Source: Acidovorax sp. (GTDB lineage: Bacteria > Pseudomonadota > Gammaproteobacteria > Burkholderiales > Burkholderiaceae_C). Taken from it: a stretch of DNA of 6,744 nucleotides. The position numbers were made by a program, and so were the translations under genes. Numbering within the stretch: position 1 is the first letter of the stretch; every line of letters starts with the position of its first letter. This document shows, piece by piece, positions 1 to 6,414 of the stretch. Below the pieces are notes generated by a model that was given only the letters and a program-made list of their open reading frames with translations, was not told the origin of the DNA and did no database searches. Location of the stretch: the NCBI GenBank assembly GCA_030150585.1, contig JASLFM010000113.1:1-6744 (forward strand). The letters are read 5' to 3'.

Positions 1-174
1 TGCATGCTGGACTTGCAGCGTGGCAGCGTGGTGCTGGGGCTTGAAGTCGTTGGGGAACGCCACGCCCTTGCCTTCGGCCTGCTGCACGCGCAAGGCCTTG
101 AGCTTCTCGCGGCGCTCGGCGATGAGCTGGTTGTCGTCTTGGGGGGCTTGCGCAGTGGTGGCTTCGATTGACAT
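1..174 (-). CDS. lysS: Lysyl-tRNA synthetase, class II (N-terminal 58 codons, cut by window edge)
   Basis: This is the start of the cytoplasmic class II enzyme that charges tRNA(Lys) with lysine. Reading leftward from the ATG at 174, the product begins MSIEATTAQAPQDDNQLIAE. It continues with RREKLKALR and then VAFPNDFKPQHHAATLQ. The RREKL...LR and AFPNDF blocks are characteristic of the LysS N-terminus just before the anticodon-binding OB fold. The reading frame runs off the left edge, so the OB fold and catalytic domain are not seen. No clear Shine-Dalgarno sequence precedes the ATG. The start is chosen because the conserved blocks fall at the family's usual distance from it. The gene lies 35 bases downstream of the flippase stop on the same strand. 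It is a housekeeping gene and marks one border of the glycan cluster. Confidence 0.9.
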   Translation of the reverse strand, partial: MSIEATTAQAPQDDNQLIAERREKLKALRVQQAEGKGVAFPNDFKPQHHAATLQVQHA

Positions 175-209
175 GGCGGAGTGCAGGCTGGAATTTGGGC
201 AGAAACCTT
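175..209. other. Short gap between flippase gene and lysS
   Basis: These 35 bases lie between two genes read in the same direction. They contain a small AT-richer patch near the flippase stop. I see neither a stem-loop followed by a T run nor a convincing -35/-10 pair, so the sequence does not show how lysS transcription is separated from the glycan genes upstream. Confidence 0.5.
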
Positions 210-1361
210 CTATTTTGCCATCCAGGCCGACAGTGCTAGCAGTCCAGTGGCGCATAGGCCCGCGAGCCACCATAAGTGCACTTGCGGAGCCCAGCCCAGC
301 GGGGCGAGCAGTACAGCCAGTTGCAGGGTGTTGAATCCCATGGTCAGCAGCGAATAGCGCCGCGCCTGCCCCTGCTGGAAGGGCCGGTGGCTCAGCGCCG
401 CAAAAATACACGCGCTGCCTTGCCATAGCACCATGGGCAGGATGTAAGGCTGCAGGCCTTGCCATGACCGCGCGATGGGCGTGGATTGCAGCATGGCGGC
501 GCCGACCCACCCGATCAGTCCCGTGAGCAGGGCTGCAGCCAGCCCCACGCCCAGCGACTTCAACCGCGAGGGCTGGGCCTGCGCCAGCAGTACCTGCGCC
601 CAGGCAGCATGCACGATGGCGGGCAGAAAGCCGAACAGCCGCAGCAGGACCGCAAGGTAACTGGCCTCCGCCGCGCCATGCTGCCGCTGCCAGGCCAGCA
701 CCAGGGCCACGCCGGCCACGGCATCCATCACCGTGTGCGCCATGCGCAAGAGAGCGCTGCGGCCGTCGGCCTGCCCTGTCGCGGATGCGGGCGGGTGGTC
801 GATATGGCTGCCGTGGAGCAGCCACAGCGTCCCCAATGCATAGCCGCCCGCCGCAGCGGCCAGCAGGCCGGTGGCATTGTCGGCATTCCAGCGCATGCCG
901 AACCAGGCGGCGAGCGCCAGGGCCAGCAAGGGCGGTGCGGCGCGTGCGCCGGCGGCGGACGCCGGGGAGGCTGTGCGCAAGGCCCAAGGCTGCGCCAGAT
1001 ACCACCCCATTTGCAGCAGTGCCAGCAGCGCGGCCCAGGCCAGCACCGTGGCCAGGGGCTGCTCGGGATCAGACCACCACACGGCTGCAGCCACCAGCGG
1101 CAGCAGCAGCAGCCAGCGCAGCAGGCTGGCGCGCAAGGCGGCGCGCAGCGCCTGCCGGGGCGGCAGATGCGCATCGGCCAGGAATTGAAGTGGGCTTTGT
1201 GCCAGTGCCAGTGAGACCCAGAAAAACGCCACTTGTGCCACCACGGCGAAGTGGCCTGCCGCCGCGGGTGAGAAGAAGCGCAGCATGGCTGCGCCCAGGA
1301 GCGCCTGCGCGGCCAGCGCGGTCAGGCTGGCTCCGGCCATCAGGAGCGAAGTGCGGTTCAC
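210..1361 (-). CDS. Wzx-like polysaccharide flippase (MOP superfamily)
   Basis: This is a predicted inner-membrane protein of 383 residues that probably flips the undecaprenyl-linked glycan to the periplasm. The protein is almost wholly hydrophobic, with about twelve membrane segments. Approximate positions are 6-28, 35-55, 82-96, 105-122, 143-156, 164-182, 210-224, 234-260, 269-291, 305-323, 337-355 and 361-380. The first pair, with RFFSPAAAGHFAV at 28-40, resembles the repeat seen in Wzx and other MOP flippases (RxLSPxxxGxxA). The length is slightly short for Wzx, which is usually about 400-480. I chose the GTG at 1361 because its GTGA overlaps the stop of the upstream glycosyltransferase, a usual coupling arrangement. 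An upstream in-frame GTG at 1409 and an ATG at 1340 remain possible. A Wzy polymerase or ligase is less likely because no large periplasmic loop is evident. The family assignment is from overall pattern only. Confidence 0.72.
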   Translation of the reverse strand: MNRTSLLMAGASLTALAAQALLGAAMLRFFSPAAAGHFAVVAQVAFFWVSLALAQSPLQFLADAHLPPRQALRAALRASLLRWLLLLPLVAAAVWWSDPEQPLATVLAWAALLALLQMGWYLAQPWALRTASPASAAGARAAPPLLALALAAWFGMRWNADNATGLLAAAAGGYALGTLWLLHGSHIDHPPASATGQADGRSALLRMAHTVMDAVAGVALVLAWQRQHGAAEASYLAVLLRLFGFLPAIVHAAWAQVLLAQAQPSRLKSLGVGLAAALLTGLIGWVGAAMLQSTPIARSWQGLQPYILPMVLWQGSACIFAALSHRPFQQGQARRYSLLTMGFNTLQLAVLLAPLGWAPQVHLWWLAGLCATGLLALSAWMAK

Positions 1362-2230
1362 GTGTGCAGCCCAAGATGGCGCCAGAGTGCCAGCTGTTCG
1401 AGCACGCACGGCCAGGCCAGCATGGATACATCGGGCACGGTGCAGGCGGCCATGTCGGGCATGGGCAGGTAGGCAAAGCGTGCGCCATGCTGCGCTTCGA
1501 AGGCACGTACCCAGTCGTAGTCGGTGCTGACCACAGGCAGGCCCGCTGCGCAGTATTCGAGCAGCTTGGTGGAGGTTTGCTGGCTGTATGGCAACTGGTT
1601 CGGCACCAGGTTCAGGCCGTAGCGCGCACGGCGCAGCAGGGCGGGTACCTGGTCGTGCGGCACGCGGCCGGTGATGTGCGCCAAGTCCTGCAGGGTTGTG
1701 CGCAGGTCGGCAGGCGGCTCGCCAATCAGCAGGGTGCGCTGGCCTGATTGCCGCAGCGTGGTCAGCAGCGGTATGAAGCGGCGCAGGCGCTGCATGTCGC
1801 CCAGGTAGACGCCGTCGAATTCCGGTGCGGTGCGTTCAGTGGGCAGAGCGAGGAAGGACTGCGCCACGCCCATGTCGCGGAACTCGTGCGGCACGCCGTC
1901 GGCAAATCCCAGTTGGTCGCGCACCCAGGCGTTCTGGAAGATGCGGTACTGCGGCACGGGCTGCAGGGCGCGCTTGGCCCGGTCCTTGGCCCAGGCCCAG
2001 GGCGGCACCGAGGCCGAGGCATATTCATGGATATGGAAGGCATGGGCCAGCCGCCGCGCTGCGCCGTGCGGCACGCGCCCGCACATCCACCAGCAGATGG
2101 CCGCATCCGCCGGCACGCTCGCGGGGCTGGAATGCACCTGCGCGCTGTGCCCCAGCGCCGCGACGAAGTCGCCGTACGCCGCCAGTTCGGGCAGGTAGGC
2201 GCTGCCAGGGTGGATGAAGTGGATCAGCAC
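1358..2230 (-). CDS. Short GT-B glycosyltransferase (GT4/group 1-like)
   Basis: This 290-residue cytoplasmic or membrane-associated glycosyltransferase probably adds one sugar to the lipid-linked glycan; donor and acceptor cannot be read from the sequence. The C-terminal half has the GT-B nucleotide-sugar region: GVYLGD at 140-145, LLIGE at 167-171, TGRVPHDQVPALLRRA at 187-202 and TSTKLLEYCAAGLPVVSTD at 219-237. E225 matches the second Glu of the EX7E motif, but the first position is Gln217. The N-terminal domain, which opens VLIHFIHPGSAY, is short; typical GT4 enzymes have 350-400 residues. The GTG at 2230 is chosen because AGGAGG (2235-2240) lies four bases upstream and the protein then begins directly with a beta-strand-like stretch. 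It overlaps the preceding glycosyltransferase by seven bases, and its own stop overlaps the flippase start, so the three genes are probably co-translated. Confidence 0.8.
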   Translation of the reverse strand: MLIHFIHPGSAYLPELAAYGDFVAALGHSAQVHSSPASVPADAAICWWMCGRVPHGAARRLAHAFHIHEYASASVPPWAWAKDRAKRALQPVPQYRIFQNAWVRDQLGFADGVPHEFRDMGVAQSFLALPTERTAPEFDGVYLGDMQRLRRFIPLLTTLRQSGQRTLLIGEPPADLRTTLQDLAHITGRVPHDQVPALLRRARYGLNLVPNQLPYSQQTSTKLLEYCAAGLPVVSTDYDWVRAFEAQHGARFAYLPMPDMAACTVPDVSMLAWPCVLEQLALWRHLGLHT

Positions 2231-3231
2231 GCCGCCTCCTGTAGCACGCGCAGCCAGCCTTGCGCAAAATGCTCGGGGCTGTAGCGGCGCAGCACCCGGG
2301 CCATGTCGCGTGCCAGTTGTTCGTGCGGCATGGCGCACACGGTTTGCACGGCTTGGGCGAGCGCGGGCGCGCTGCAGTCGCGGGCCAGCGCATAGGGCAT
2401 GTCCGGCCCGAGCATTTCGCGCAGCGCGGGGATGGGCAGGCCCACGCAGGGCACGCCCGCGGCCAGCGATTCCAGCGCAGCCATGGGGCAACCTTCATAG
2501 CGCGATGCGAGCACGGTGGCTTGCCATGGGGCGTACAGTGCGGCGCTCACCGGCTGGAAGGGGCGCAGCTCCAGCCGGCCGGCCCGCTGCAGGTCGGTGC
2601 TGGCCGTATCCAGGACCGATTGCGATGGGCCCTCGCCTACCATGCAAAGCCGGTATGTGGCGGGCAGCAGGCCCAGCGCCTGCACCAGCAATTCGGGCTG
2701 CTTTTCCGGCGCGAGCCGACCGACAAAGCCCAGGTGCCGGGGCGATGCGTTCACCGGCGCAGGCTGCCAGGCGGGATGGGCGTTGGGAATCACCTCCAAG
2801 CGCTGCTCTGCCGCTGCGCCGCCCGTGAAGCCCAGGAACGAATCGCGCGCATGGCCGGACACGAACACCACCCAGCGCAGCCGGCGGTACAGCCAGCGCA
2901 GCCAGGCGCGCTTGGCCGCACTGGCACGGGCTTGCTCCAGCACCTCCTGCGTGGGACCGTGCAGCCAGGCCACCACGGGCCGGCGCAGCAGCGCGCCCAG
3001 CAGCCAGGCAGCATAGACGGGTAGGAAGCCGTTGGTGGCCACGATGGAGTCGGTCCGCCAGACGGCGCGCAGCAGCGTCCTGAGCGGTGTGCCGCGCACA
3101 GCCAAGGCTACGGGTGCGTGGCCTGCGCACCGCAATGCATCCGCTAGTGCCCTGGTGGCGGTGTGGATGCCGCCAACGGCTGTGTTCTCTTCCAGCAACA
3201 GGATGCGGCGCGGCGGGGTGGGGGAGGGCAT
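2224..3231 (-). CDS. GT4-family glycosyltransferase (group 1)
   Basis: This 335-residue GT-B fold retaining glycosyltransferase is likely to extend the lipid-linked glycan from a nucleotide sugar at the cytoplasmic face of the membrane. The N-terminal Rossmann domain has the glycine-rich loop ENTAVGGIHTATRALADAL (15-33), the HGPTQ segment (91-95) and VFVSGHARDSFL (122-133). The C-terminal domain has VIPNAHP (147-153), FVGRLAPEKQPELLVQAL (169-186, with R172 and K177 as the usual diphosphate contacts), MVGEGP (197-202) and SRYEGCPMAALESLAAGVP (243-261). The last carries a complete EX7E motif, E246 and E254. The ATG at 3231 is preferred because MPSPTPPRRILLLEEN leads straight into the first strand. 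A GTG at 3249 is an alternative, and neither has a good Shine-Dalgarno. It is the first gene of a three-gene unit running toward the flippase. Much longer upstream extension of the frame overlaps the methyltransferase and is not real. Confidence 0.88.
   Translation of the reverse strand: MPSPTPPRRILLLEENTAVGGIHTATRALADALRCAGHAPVALAVRGTPLRTLLRAVWRTDSIVATNGFLPVYAAWLLGALLRRPVVAWLHGPTQEVLEQARASAAKRAWLRWLYRRLRWVVFVSGHARDSFLGFTGGAAAEQRLEVIPNAHPAWQPAPVNASPRHLGFVGRLAPEKQPELLVQALGLLPATYRLCMVGEGPSQSVLDTASTDLQRAGRLELRPFQPVSAALYAPWQATVLASRYEGCPMAALESLAAGVPCVGLPIPALREMLGPDMPYALARDCSAPALAQAVQTVCAMPHEQLARDMARVLRRYSPEHFAQGWLRVLQEAAC
2235..2240 (-). promoter_or_regulatory. Shine-Dalgarno AGGAGG deciding a GTG start
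   Basis: A perfect AGGAGG on the minus strand sits four bases before the GTG at 2230, inside the last codons of the upstream glycosyltransferase gene. It is the strongest ribosome-binding site I noticed in the window. It rules against the much longer in-frame reading that starts upstream near 2491. Confidence 0.7.
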
Positions 3232-3242
3232 TGGCTGTGAAT

Positions 3243-3270
3243 ATGGCACGCCGAGAGGCACATCGATAAT
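3243..3270 (+). promoter_or_regulatory. Possible promoter for the methyltransferase gene
   Basis: In the 45-base divergent gap, ATGGCA (3243-3248, four of six matches to TTGACA) and GATAAT (3265-3270, five of six to TATAAT) are spaced by 16 bases. Transcription would begin about seven bases after the -10, almost exactly at the ATG at 3277, which would give a leaderless message. No Shine-Dalgarno lies at a usable distance from that ATG, which agrees with this reading. The -35 match is modest, and the opposite-strand gene must also have its promoter nearby, so this is a weak call. Confidence 0.3.
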
Positions 3271-3276
3271 TGCGCG

Positions 3277-3981
3277 ATGCCGCACATCGAAACCTATTTG
3301 TCGGGCGAGGCTTTCAGCGATGACTTGCCTTTCAGGCCCCGGATTATCGGCCATGCCGAGCCGCGCGGCGACCTGCTGGCCGGCTGGGTGGCGCAGCGAC
3401 GCGTGTTGCACGTGGGCTTTGCCGACCACGCTCCGCTGATCGCACGCCGCGCTGCCGACGGCAGTTGGCTGCACGCCCGCCTGAGCCGTAGCGCGCTGGC
3501 CTGCCATGGCATCGACATCAACGCCTCCGCCGTGGACATGGCGCGCAGCCTGGGTTTCGGCAACGTGCAGCAACTCGACGTGTTTGCCCCCGAGGCACCG
3601 CAGGTGCTGGCGCAGTGCGCGCCCGAACTGGTGCTGGTGCCCGACGTGATCGAGCACCTGCCCGCCCCCGCCGCGTTCCTGCGCCGGCTGGCGCAGTGCC
3701 TGCCGGGGGCGGAGTTCGTGGTCAGCGTGCCGAATGCGCTGTCGCTGCGCAACGCGCTGCATGGCGTGCGCGGGGTGGAGCATGTAAATACCGACCATCG
3801 GGCATGGTTTTCGCCTTTTACGCTGCTGAAGGTGTTGGCAGATGCGGGGCTGGCAGGTGCTGAGCTGCATGGCTGCCAGGTGGTTGCGCCGGGCTCGTTC
3901 AAGGGGCGCTTGCTCCATCGGCTGGCGGTGAGCAGGCCGTTGTGGGCGGATGTGCTGGTTGCGCGGGTCAGGGCACGTTGA
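3277..3981 (+). CDS. Class I SAM-dependent methyltransferase (Methyltransf_23-like)
   Basis: This 234-residue cytoplasmic enzyme is predicted to move a methyl group from S-adenosylmethionine, probably to a sugar of the glycan built by its neighbours; the acceptor is inferred from context only. Visible parts are RVLHVGFADH (42-51, motif I position), GSWLHARL (62-69), GIDIN (78-82, with D80 where the ribose-binding acid is expected), LDVF (100-103), PDVIEHL (122-128), VVSVPNALSLRNALHG (148-163) and NTDHRAWFSPFTLLKVLADAGL (171-192; quoted as landmarks N171, H174, F178, L192). The DVIEHL and SVPN blocks are typical of the Methyltransf_11/23 group. Motif I lacks the usual GxGxG. It is the only plus-strand gene here: divergent from a glycosyltransferase by 45 bases and convergent with the sugar-phosphate transferase by 11. 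The ATG at 3277 is the first in the frame and gives a normal N-terminus, but it has no Shine-Dalgarno. A catalytically inactive relative is possible. Confidence 0.82.
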   Translation: MPHIETYLSGEAFSDDLPFRPRIIGHAEPRGDLLAGWVAQRRVLHVGFADHAPLIARRAADGSWLHARLSRSALACHGIDINASAVDMARSLGFGNVQQLDVFAPEAPQVLAQCAPELVLVPDVIEHLPAPAAFLRRLAQCLPGAEFVVSVPNALSLRNALHGVRGVEHVNTDHRAWFSPFTLLKVLADAGLAGAELHGCQVVAPGSFKGRLLHRLAVSRPLWADVLVARVRAR

Positions 3982-3991
3982 TGCGTTGATG
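3976..3991. repeat. Perfect tandem 8-base duplication at the convergent gene ends
   Basis: CGTTGATG occurs twice head to tail (3976-3983 and 3984-3991). The first copy holds the TGA stop of the methyltransferase; the second fills most of the 11-base gap before the stop of the opposing gene. It may be a slippage product. No stem-loop terminator is seen here, so transcripts from the two sides probably run into each other. Confidence 0.6.
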
Positions 3992-3992
3992 A

Positions 3993-5306
3993 TTAGCGCG
4001 CACCGAAGCCCGTGAGCACCGTGTGCACTGTCTTGTAGGCAATAAGCAGATCCAATGCCATGGAGCAGTGCGCTACGTAATACAGGTCGTAGCTCAGCTT
4101 GATGGCGGTCTGCTCGGCGCTGTCGGTGTAGCCCTGCTGCACCTGTGCCCAGCCCGTGAGGCCGGGACGCACCAGATGGCGGTAGGGGTAAGTGGGCATG
4201 GTCGCGGCAAAGGTCTGCGCGAACTGCGCCTGTTCGGGGCGCGGGCCGATCAGGCTCATGTCGCCGCGCAGCACGTTCCAGAGCTGGGGCAGTTCGTCCA
4301 GCCGCGTGCGGCGGATGAAGCGGCCCACGCGGGTGATGCGGTCGTCCTGCTGCCGGGCGAACTGCGCGGTGTGGCTAGCGGGCTCATGGCGCATGCTGCG
4401 CAGCTTCCAGATGCGGAAGCTGTGCCCATGGCGGCCCATGCGCAACTGCGAATACAGCATGGGGCCAGGCGAATCGAGCTTCACCGCCAGCCCCGCCCCC
4501 AGGCACAATGGCACCCAGAGGGGCACTGTGAAGAGCGTGAGGCCCAGATCCAGCATGCGCTTGGCAATGTCGTGGGCGGGGTGGCTGGTCAGCTGCCACA
4601 GGTCCTGCTCGCCCAGAGCGCCGGTGATTTTGCGGCCTGACAGCATCTCCGCCGCCGCTTCGGCGCTGTACAGAGGAATGCGCTGGAGCTTGAGTGCGCT
4701 GATCCATTGCTGGCGCTGCGCATCGGTTTCGGCCAGACGGTCGAGCACTACACCATCCACGACCATGCGCTCCTCCCGGTCCGGCAGCCCGGCCACCCAG
4801 CTGGTCAGTCGTAGCCGGTCGTCGCCTTGTTCTTGCGGGCGCAGCATCTGGCGCAGCGCGACGGGTACGCCGGCATCCAAGTAGGCCAGGTGAAGCGTGC
4901 GGCGGCGGCCCCAAAGCGCATGCCCGCACAGCAGCCAAGCCAAGGCCAACACATAGGCCAGCAGTACCGCGCCGCGCGAGTAGGGCGCTTGCAATAGCGC
5001 AAAGCCCAGCGGTGCCAGCAGGAAGGCCACCGTGGTCACCACCAGCAGAAAACCGCCCTGCTCCAGCTGCGGCAGGTGTGCGCCCTGGTGCAGCCAGCGC
5101 GTGGCCAGCAGGTAGGGCACGGCGCACCAGAGCACGGTGGAGGGGAACAGTGGTGTGACCCAGCCTACATGCTGCATCTTGTGTGCCACGGCGTAGCCCA
5201 GGGCCTGCGGCAGCAGGCCAAGCAGGCTCCACCACAGCAGGGCGCTACCGCGCCGCGTGGAGTCAGGCTCGGCGGCGGGGCGGTGTGTGGCAAGGGGCGG
5301 TGTCAT
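3993..5306 (-). CDS. Polyprenyl-phosphate sugar-1-phosphate transferase (WbaP/WcaJ-type initiating enzyme)
   Basis: This 437-residue inner-membrane enzyme starts glycan assembly by joining a sugar 1-phosphate from a UDP-sugar to undecaprenyl phosphate. Four N-terminal membrane helices (about 22-41, 48-69, 85-105, 112-131) are followed by a soluble linker domain (about 135-240), a membrane re-entrant helix (about 252-275) and the bacterial sugar transferase domain. The catalytic part shows DSPGPMLYSQLRMGRHGHSF (278-297), FRIWKLRSM (297-305), RRTRLDELPQLWNVLRGDMS (332-351, with the D337-E338 catalytic dyad), LIGPRPE (352-358) and RPGLTGWAQV (380-389). All expected motifs are intact and the length is normal for the large form of the family. 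The ATG at 5306 forms an ATGA overlap with the upstream glycosyltransferase stop, which argues for this start over an upstream one. Whether it uses glucose, galactose or another sugar cannot be told. Confidence 0.93.
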   Translation of the reverse strand: MTPPLATHRPAAEPDSTRRGSALLWWSLLGLLPQALGYAVAHKMQHVGWVTPLFPSTVLWCAVPYLLATRWLHQGAHLPQLEQGGFLLVVTTVAFLLAPLGFALLQAPYSRGAVLLAYVLALAWLLCGHALWGRRRTLHLAYLDAGVPVALRQMLRPQEQGDDRLRLTSWVAGLPDREERMVVDGVVLDRLAETDAQRQQWISALKLQRIPLYSAEAAAEMLSGRKITGALGEQDLWQLTSHPAHDIAKRMLDLGLTLFTVPLWVPLCLGAGLAVKLDSPGPMLYSQLRMGRHGHSFRIWKLRSMRHEPASHTAQFARQQDDRITRVGRFIRRTRLDELPQLWNVLRGDMSLIGPRPEQAQFAQTFAATMPTYPYRHLVRPGLTGWAQVQQGYTDSAEQTAIKLSYDLYYVAHCSMALDLLIAYKTVHTVLTGFGAR

Positions 5307-6400
5307 GCAAGGGCTTGGGTGTAGGTGGCGAGTATGGCCGATGCCATGCGCTCCGGGGTGTGGCACTCCAAGTAGCGGGCCCTGGCCGATCGGCCCATGC
5401 ACTCGCGCAAAGCGGGGCTGCGGGCCAGGCGCTCAAGGGCCTGGGCAATGGCCTCCACTTTGTTGGGCACCAGTGCGCCGTATTGCTCAGAAGGGAGCAA
5501 TTCACCCATGCTCGGCAACTGGCTGGCCACGATGGGCAGGCCCGCCCGCATGGCTTCGATTACCGAGATGGGCAGGCCCTCGTGGTCCGACAGCAGCACG
5601 AAGAGGCTGTGCTGGGCAAGGCGCCGAGGCACGTCATCCACATTGCCCGTGAAGCTGACTTGGTGCAGCGCCAACTGGGATGCCAGCGCCTGCAGCGCGT
5701 CGCGGTCCGGGCCGTCGCCGATGATGCTGGCGGGTACCTCCTGCCCCAGGGCATCGCGCAGCCGGGCCAGAGCATGCAGCAACAGGTCAGGGCGCTTGGG
5801 GGCAGCCAGCCGGGCCACCATGGCGATGCGTGTGGGCCCGGGCCGGGCCTGTTGGCCATCGTCCTCCATGGCGTTCGGTACCACGGTCAGTCGGCCAGCC
5901 CGGATCGGCAAGCCTTGCGCAAGCTGCAGCTCGTGCTGCGAGACACACACCATATGCTCCGTCCACCCTGCCAGCAGCCATTCGCAGCACCACGCTATGG
6001 TTCGACGCAGCCAAGGCACTTCGGGTTTGAAGGCAAAGCCATGCACGGTGTAGATCACGGGCTTGTGGCTCAACCTGCCTGCCAGGCGCGCGACCACGCC
6101 CGCCACGGCGCTGTGGGCATGCAGCATGTCGGGTTCGTGCTCGCGGATCAGAGCCCGCAGATCCAGGACCGAGCGGATCAGGTGCCAGGGCGCCAGCGAA
6201 TTGCGCAGACTGGGCAGGCGGTAAACAGCAAGCCCTTGGGCGCGCAGATCGCCCTCGAGCGGCGAGGAGCTCGTGCCGCCGATGACGGCGCTGAAATGGA
6301 CTTGGGGTGCCAGTGCCTGACACAGGGTGCGCACATGGGTTTGCGCTCCCCCTCTCTCGCCCTTGGTGATGACTTGCATCACCTTCGGTTTGGTTTTCAT
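5303..6400 (-). CDS. GT4-family glycosyltransferase (group 1)
   Basis: This 365-residue GT-B fold retaining glycosyltransferase has all family landmarks. They are ITKGERGGAQTHV (11-23, glycine-rich acceptor-side loop), DMLHAHSAVAGVVARLAG (91-108), VIYTVHGF (115-122), VCVSQHE (151-157), VVPNAMED (173-180), ARLAAPKRPDLLLHAL (196-211, with R197 and K202), IIGDGPDRD (226-234) and SDHEGLPISVIEAMRAGLPI (271-290), in which E274 and E282 form the EX7E motif. It resembles capsule and exopolysaccharide GT4 enzymes, but the sugar is not readable. Because it is directly coupled to the initiating phosphotransferase by an ATGA overlap, it is a good candidate for adding the second sugar; that is inference. 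The start is the first ATG, at 6400. A second ATG at 6379 is possible, and neither has a good ribosome-binding site. The LON-domain gene ends 14 bases upstream, so the three may share a transcript. Confidence 0.9.
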   Translation of the reverse strand: MKTKPKVMQVITKGERGGAQTHVRTLCQALAPQVHFSAVIGGTSSSPLEGDLRAQGLAVYRLPSLRNSLAPWHLIRSVLDLRALIREHEPDMLHAHSAVAGVVARLAGRLSHKPVIYTVHGFAFKPEVPWLRRTIAWCCEWLLAGWTEHMVCVSQHELQLAQGLPIRAGRLTVVPNAMEDDGQQARPGPTRIAMVARLAAPKRPDLLLHALARLRDALGQEVPASIIGDGPDRDALQALASQLALHQVSFTGNVDDVPRRLAQHSLFVLLSDHEGLPISVIEAMRAGLPIVASQLPSMGELLPSEQYGALVPNKVEAIAQALERLARSPALRECMGRSARARYLECHTPERMASAILATYTQALA

Positions 6401-6414
6401 CGCGTCAACAGGGC

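Noticed and set aside
1101..1113. Four CAG units in a row, possible slippage or phase-variation tract
   Set aside because: The units encode part of a Leu run in a membrane helix. Length changes by three bases would keep the frame, and the tract is too short to be a likely switch.
486..1214. Plus-strand frame of 242 codons inside the flippase gene
   Set aside because: It is a Gln/Gly/Arg-rich shadow of a hydrophobic gene: Leu and Ala codons on the minus strand read as Gln and Arg/Gly on the plus strand.
2231..2491. Longer start for the short glycosyltransferase
   Set aside because: The extra residues overlap the preceding glycosyltransferase in another frame and look like its shadow. The GTG at 2230 with AGGAGG is a better start.
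3232..3276. Minus-strand promoter for the glycosyltransferase at 2224-3231
   Set aside because: CATATT near 3239-3244 could be a -10, but no acceptable -35 lies at the right distance and it sits very close to the start codon. A promoter is expected but not identifiable.
3232..3918. N-terminal extension of the minus-strand glycosyltransferase frame up to 3918
   Set aside because: It lies antisense to the methyltransferase, has no family similarity, and the recognisable protein begins at the ATG at 3231.
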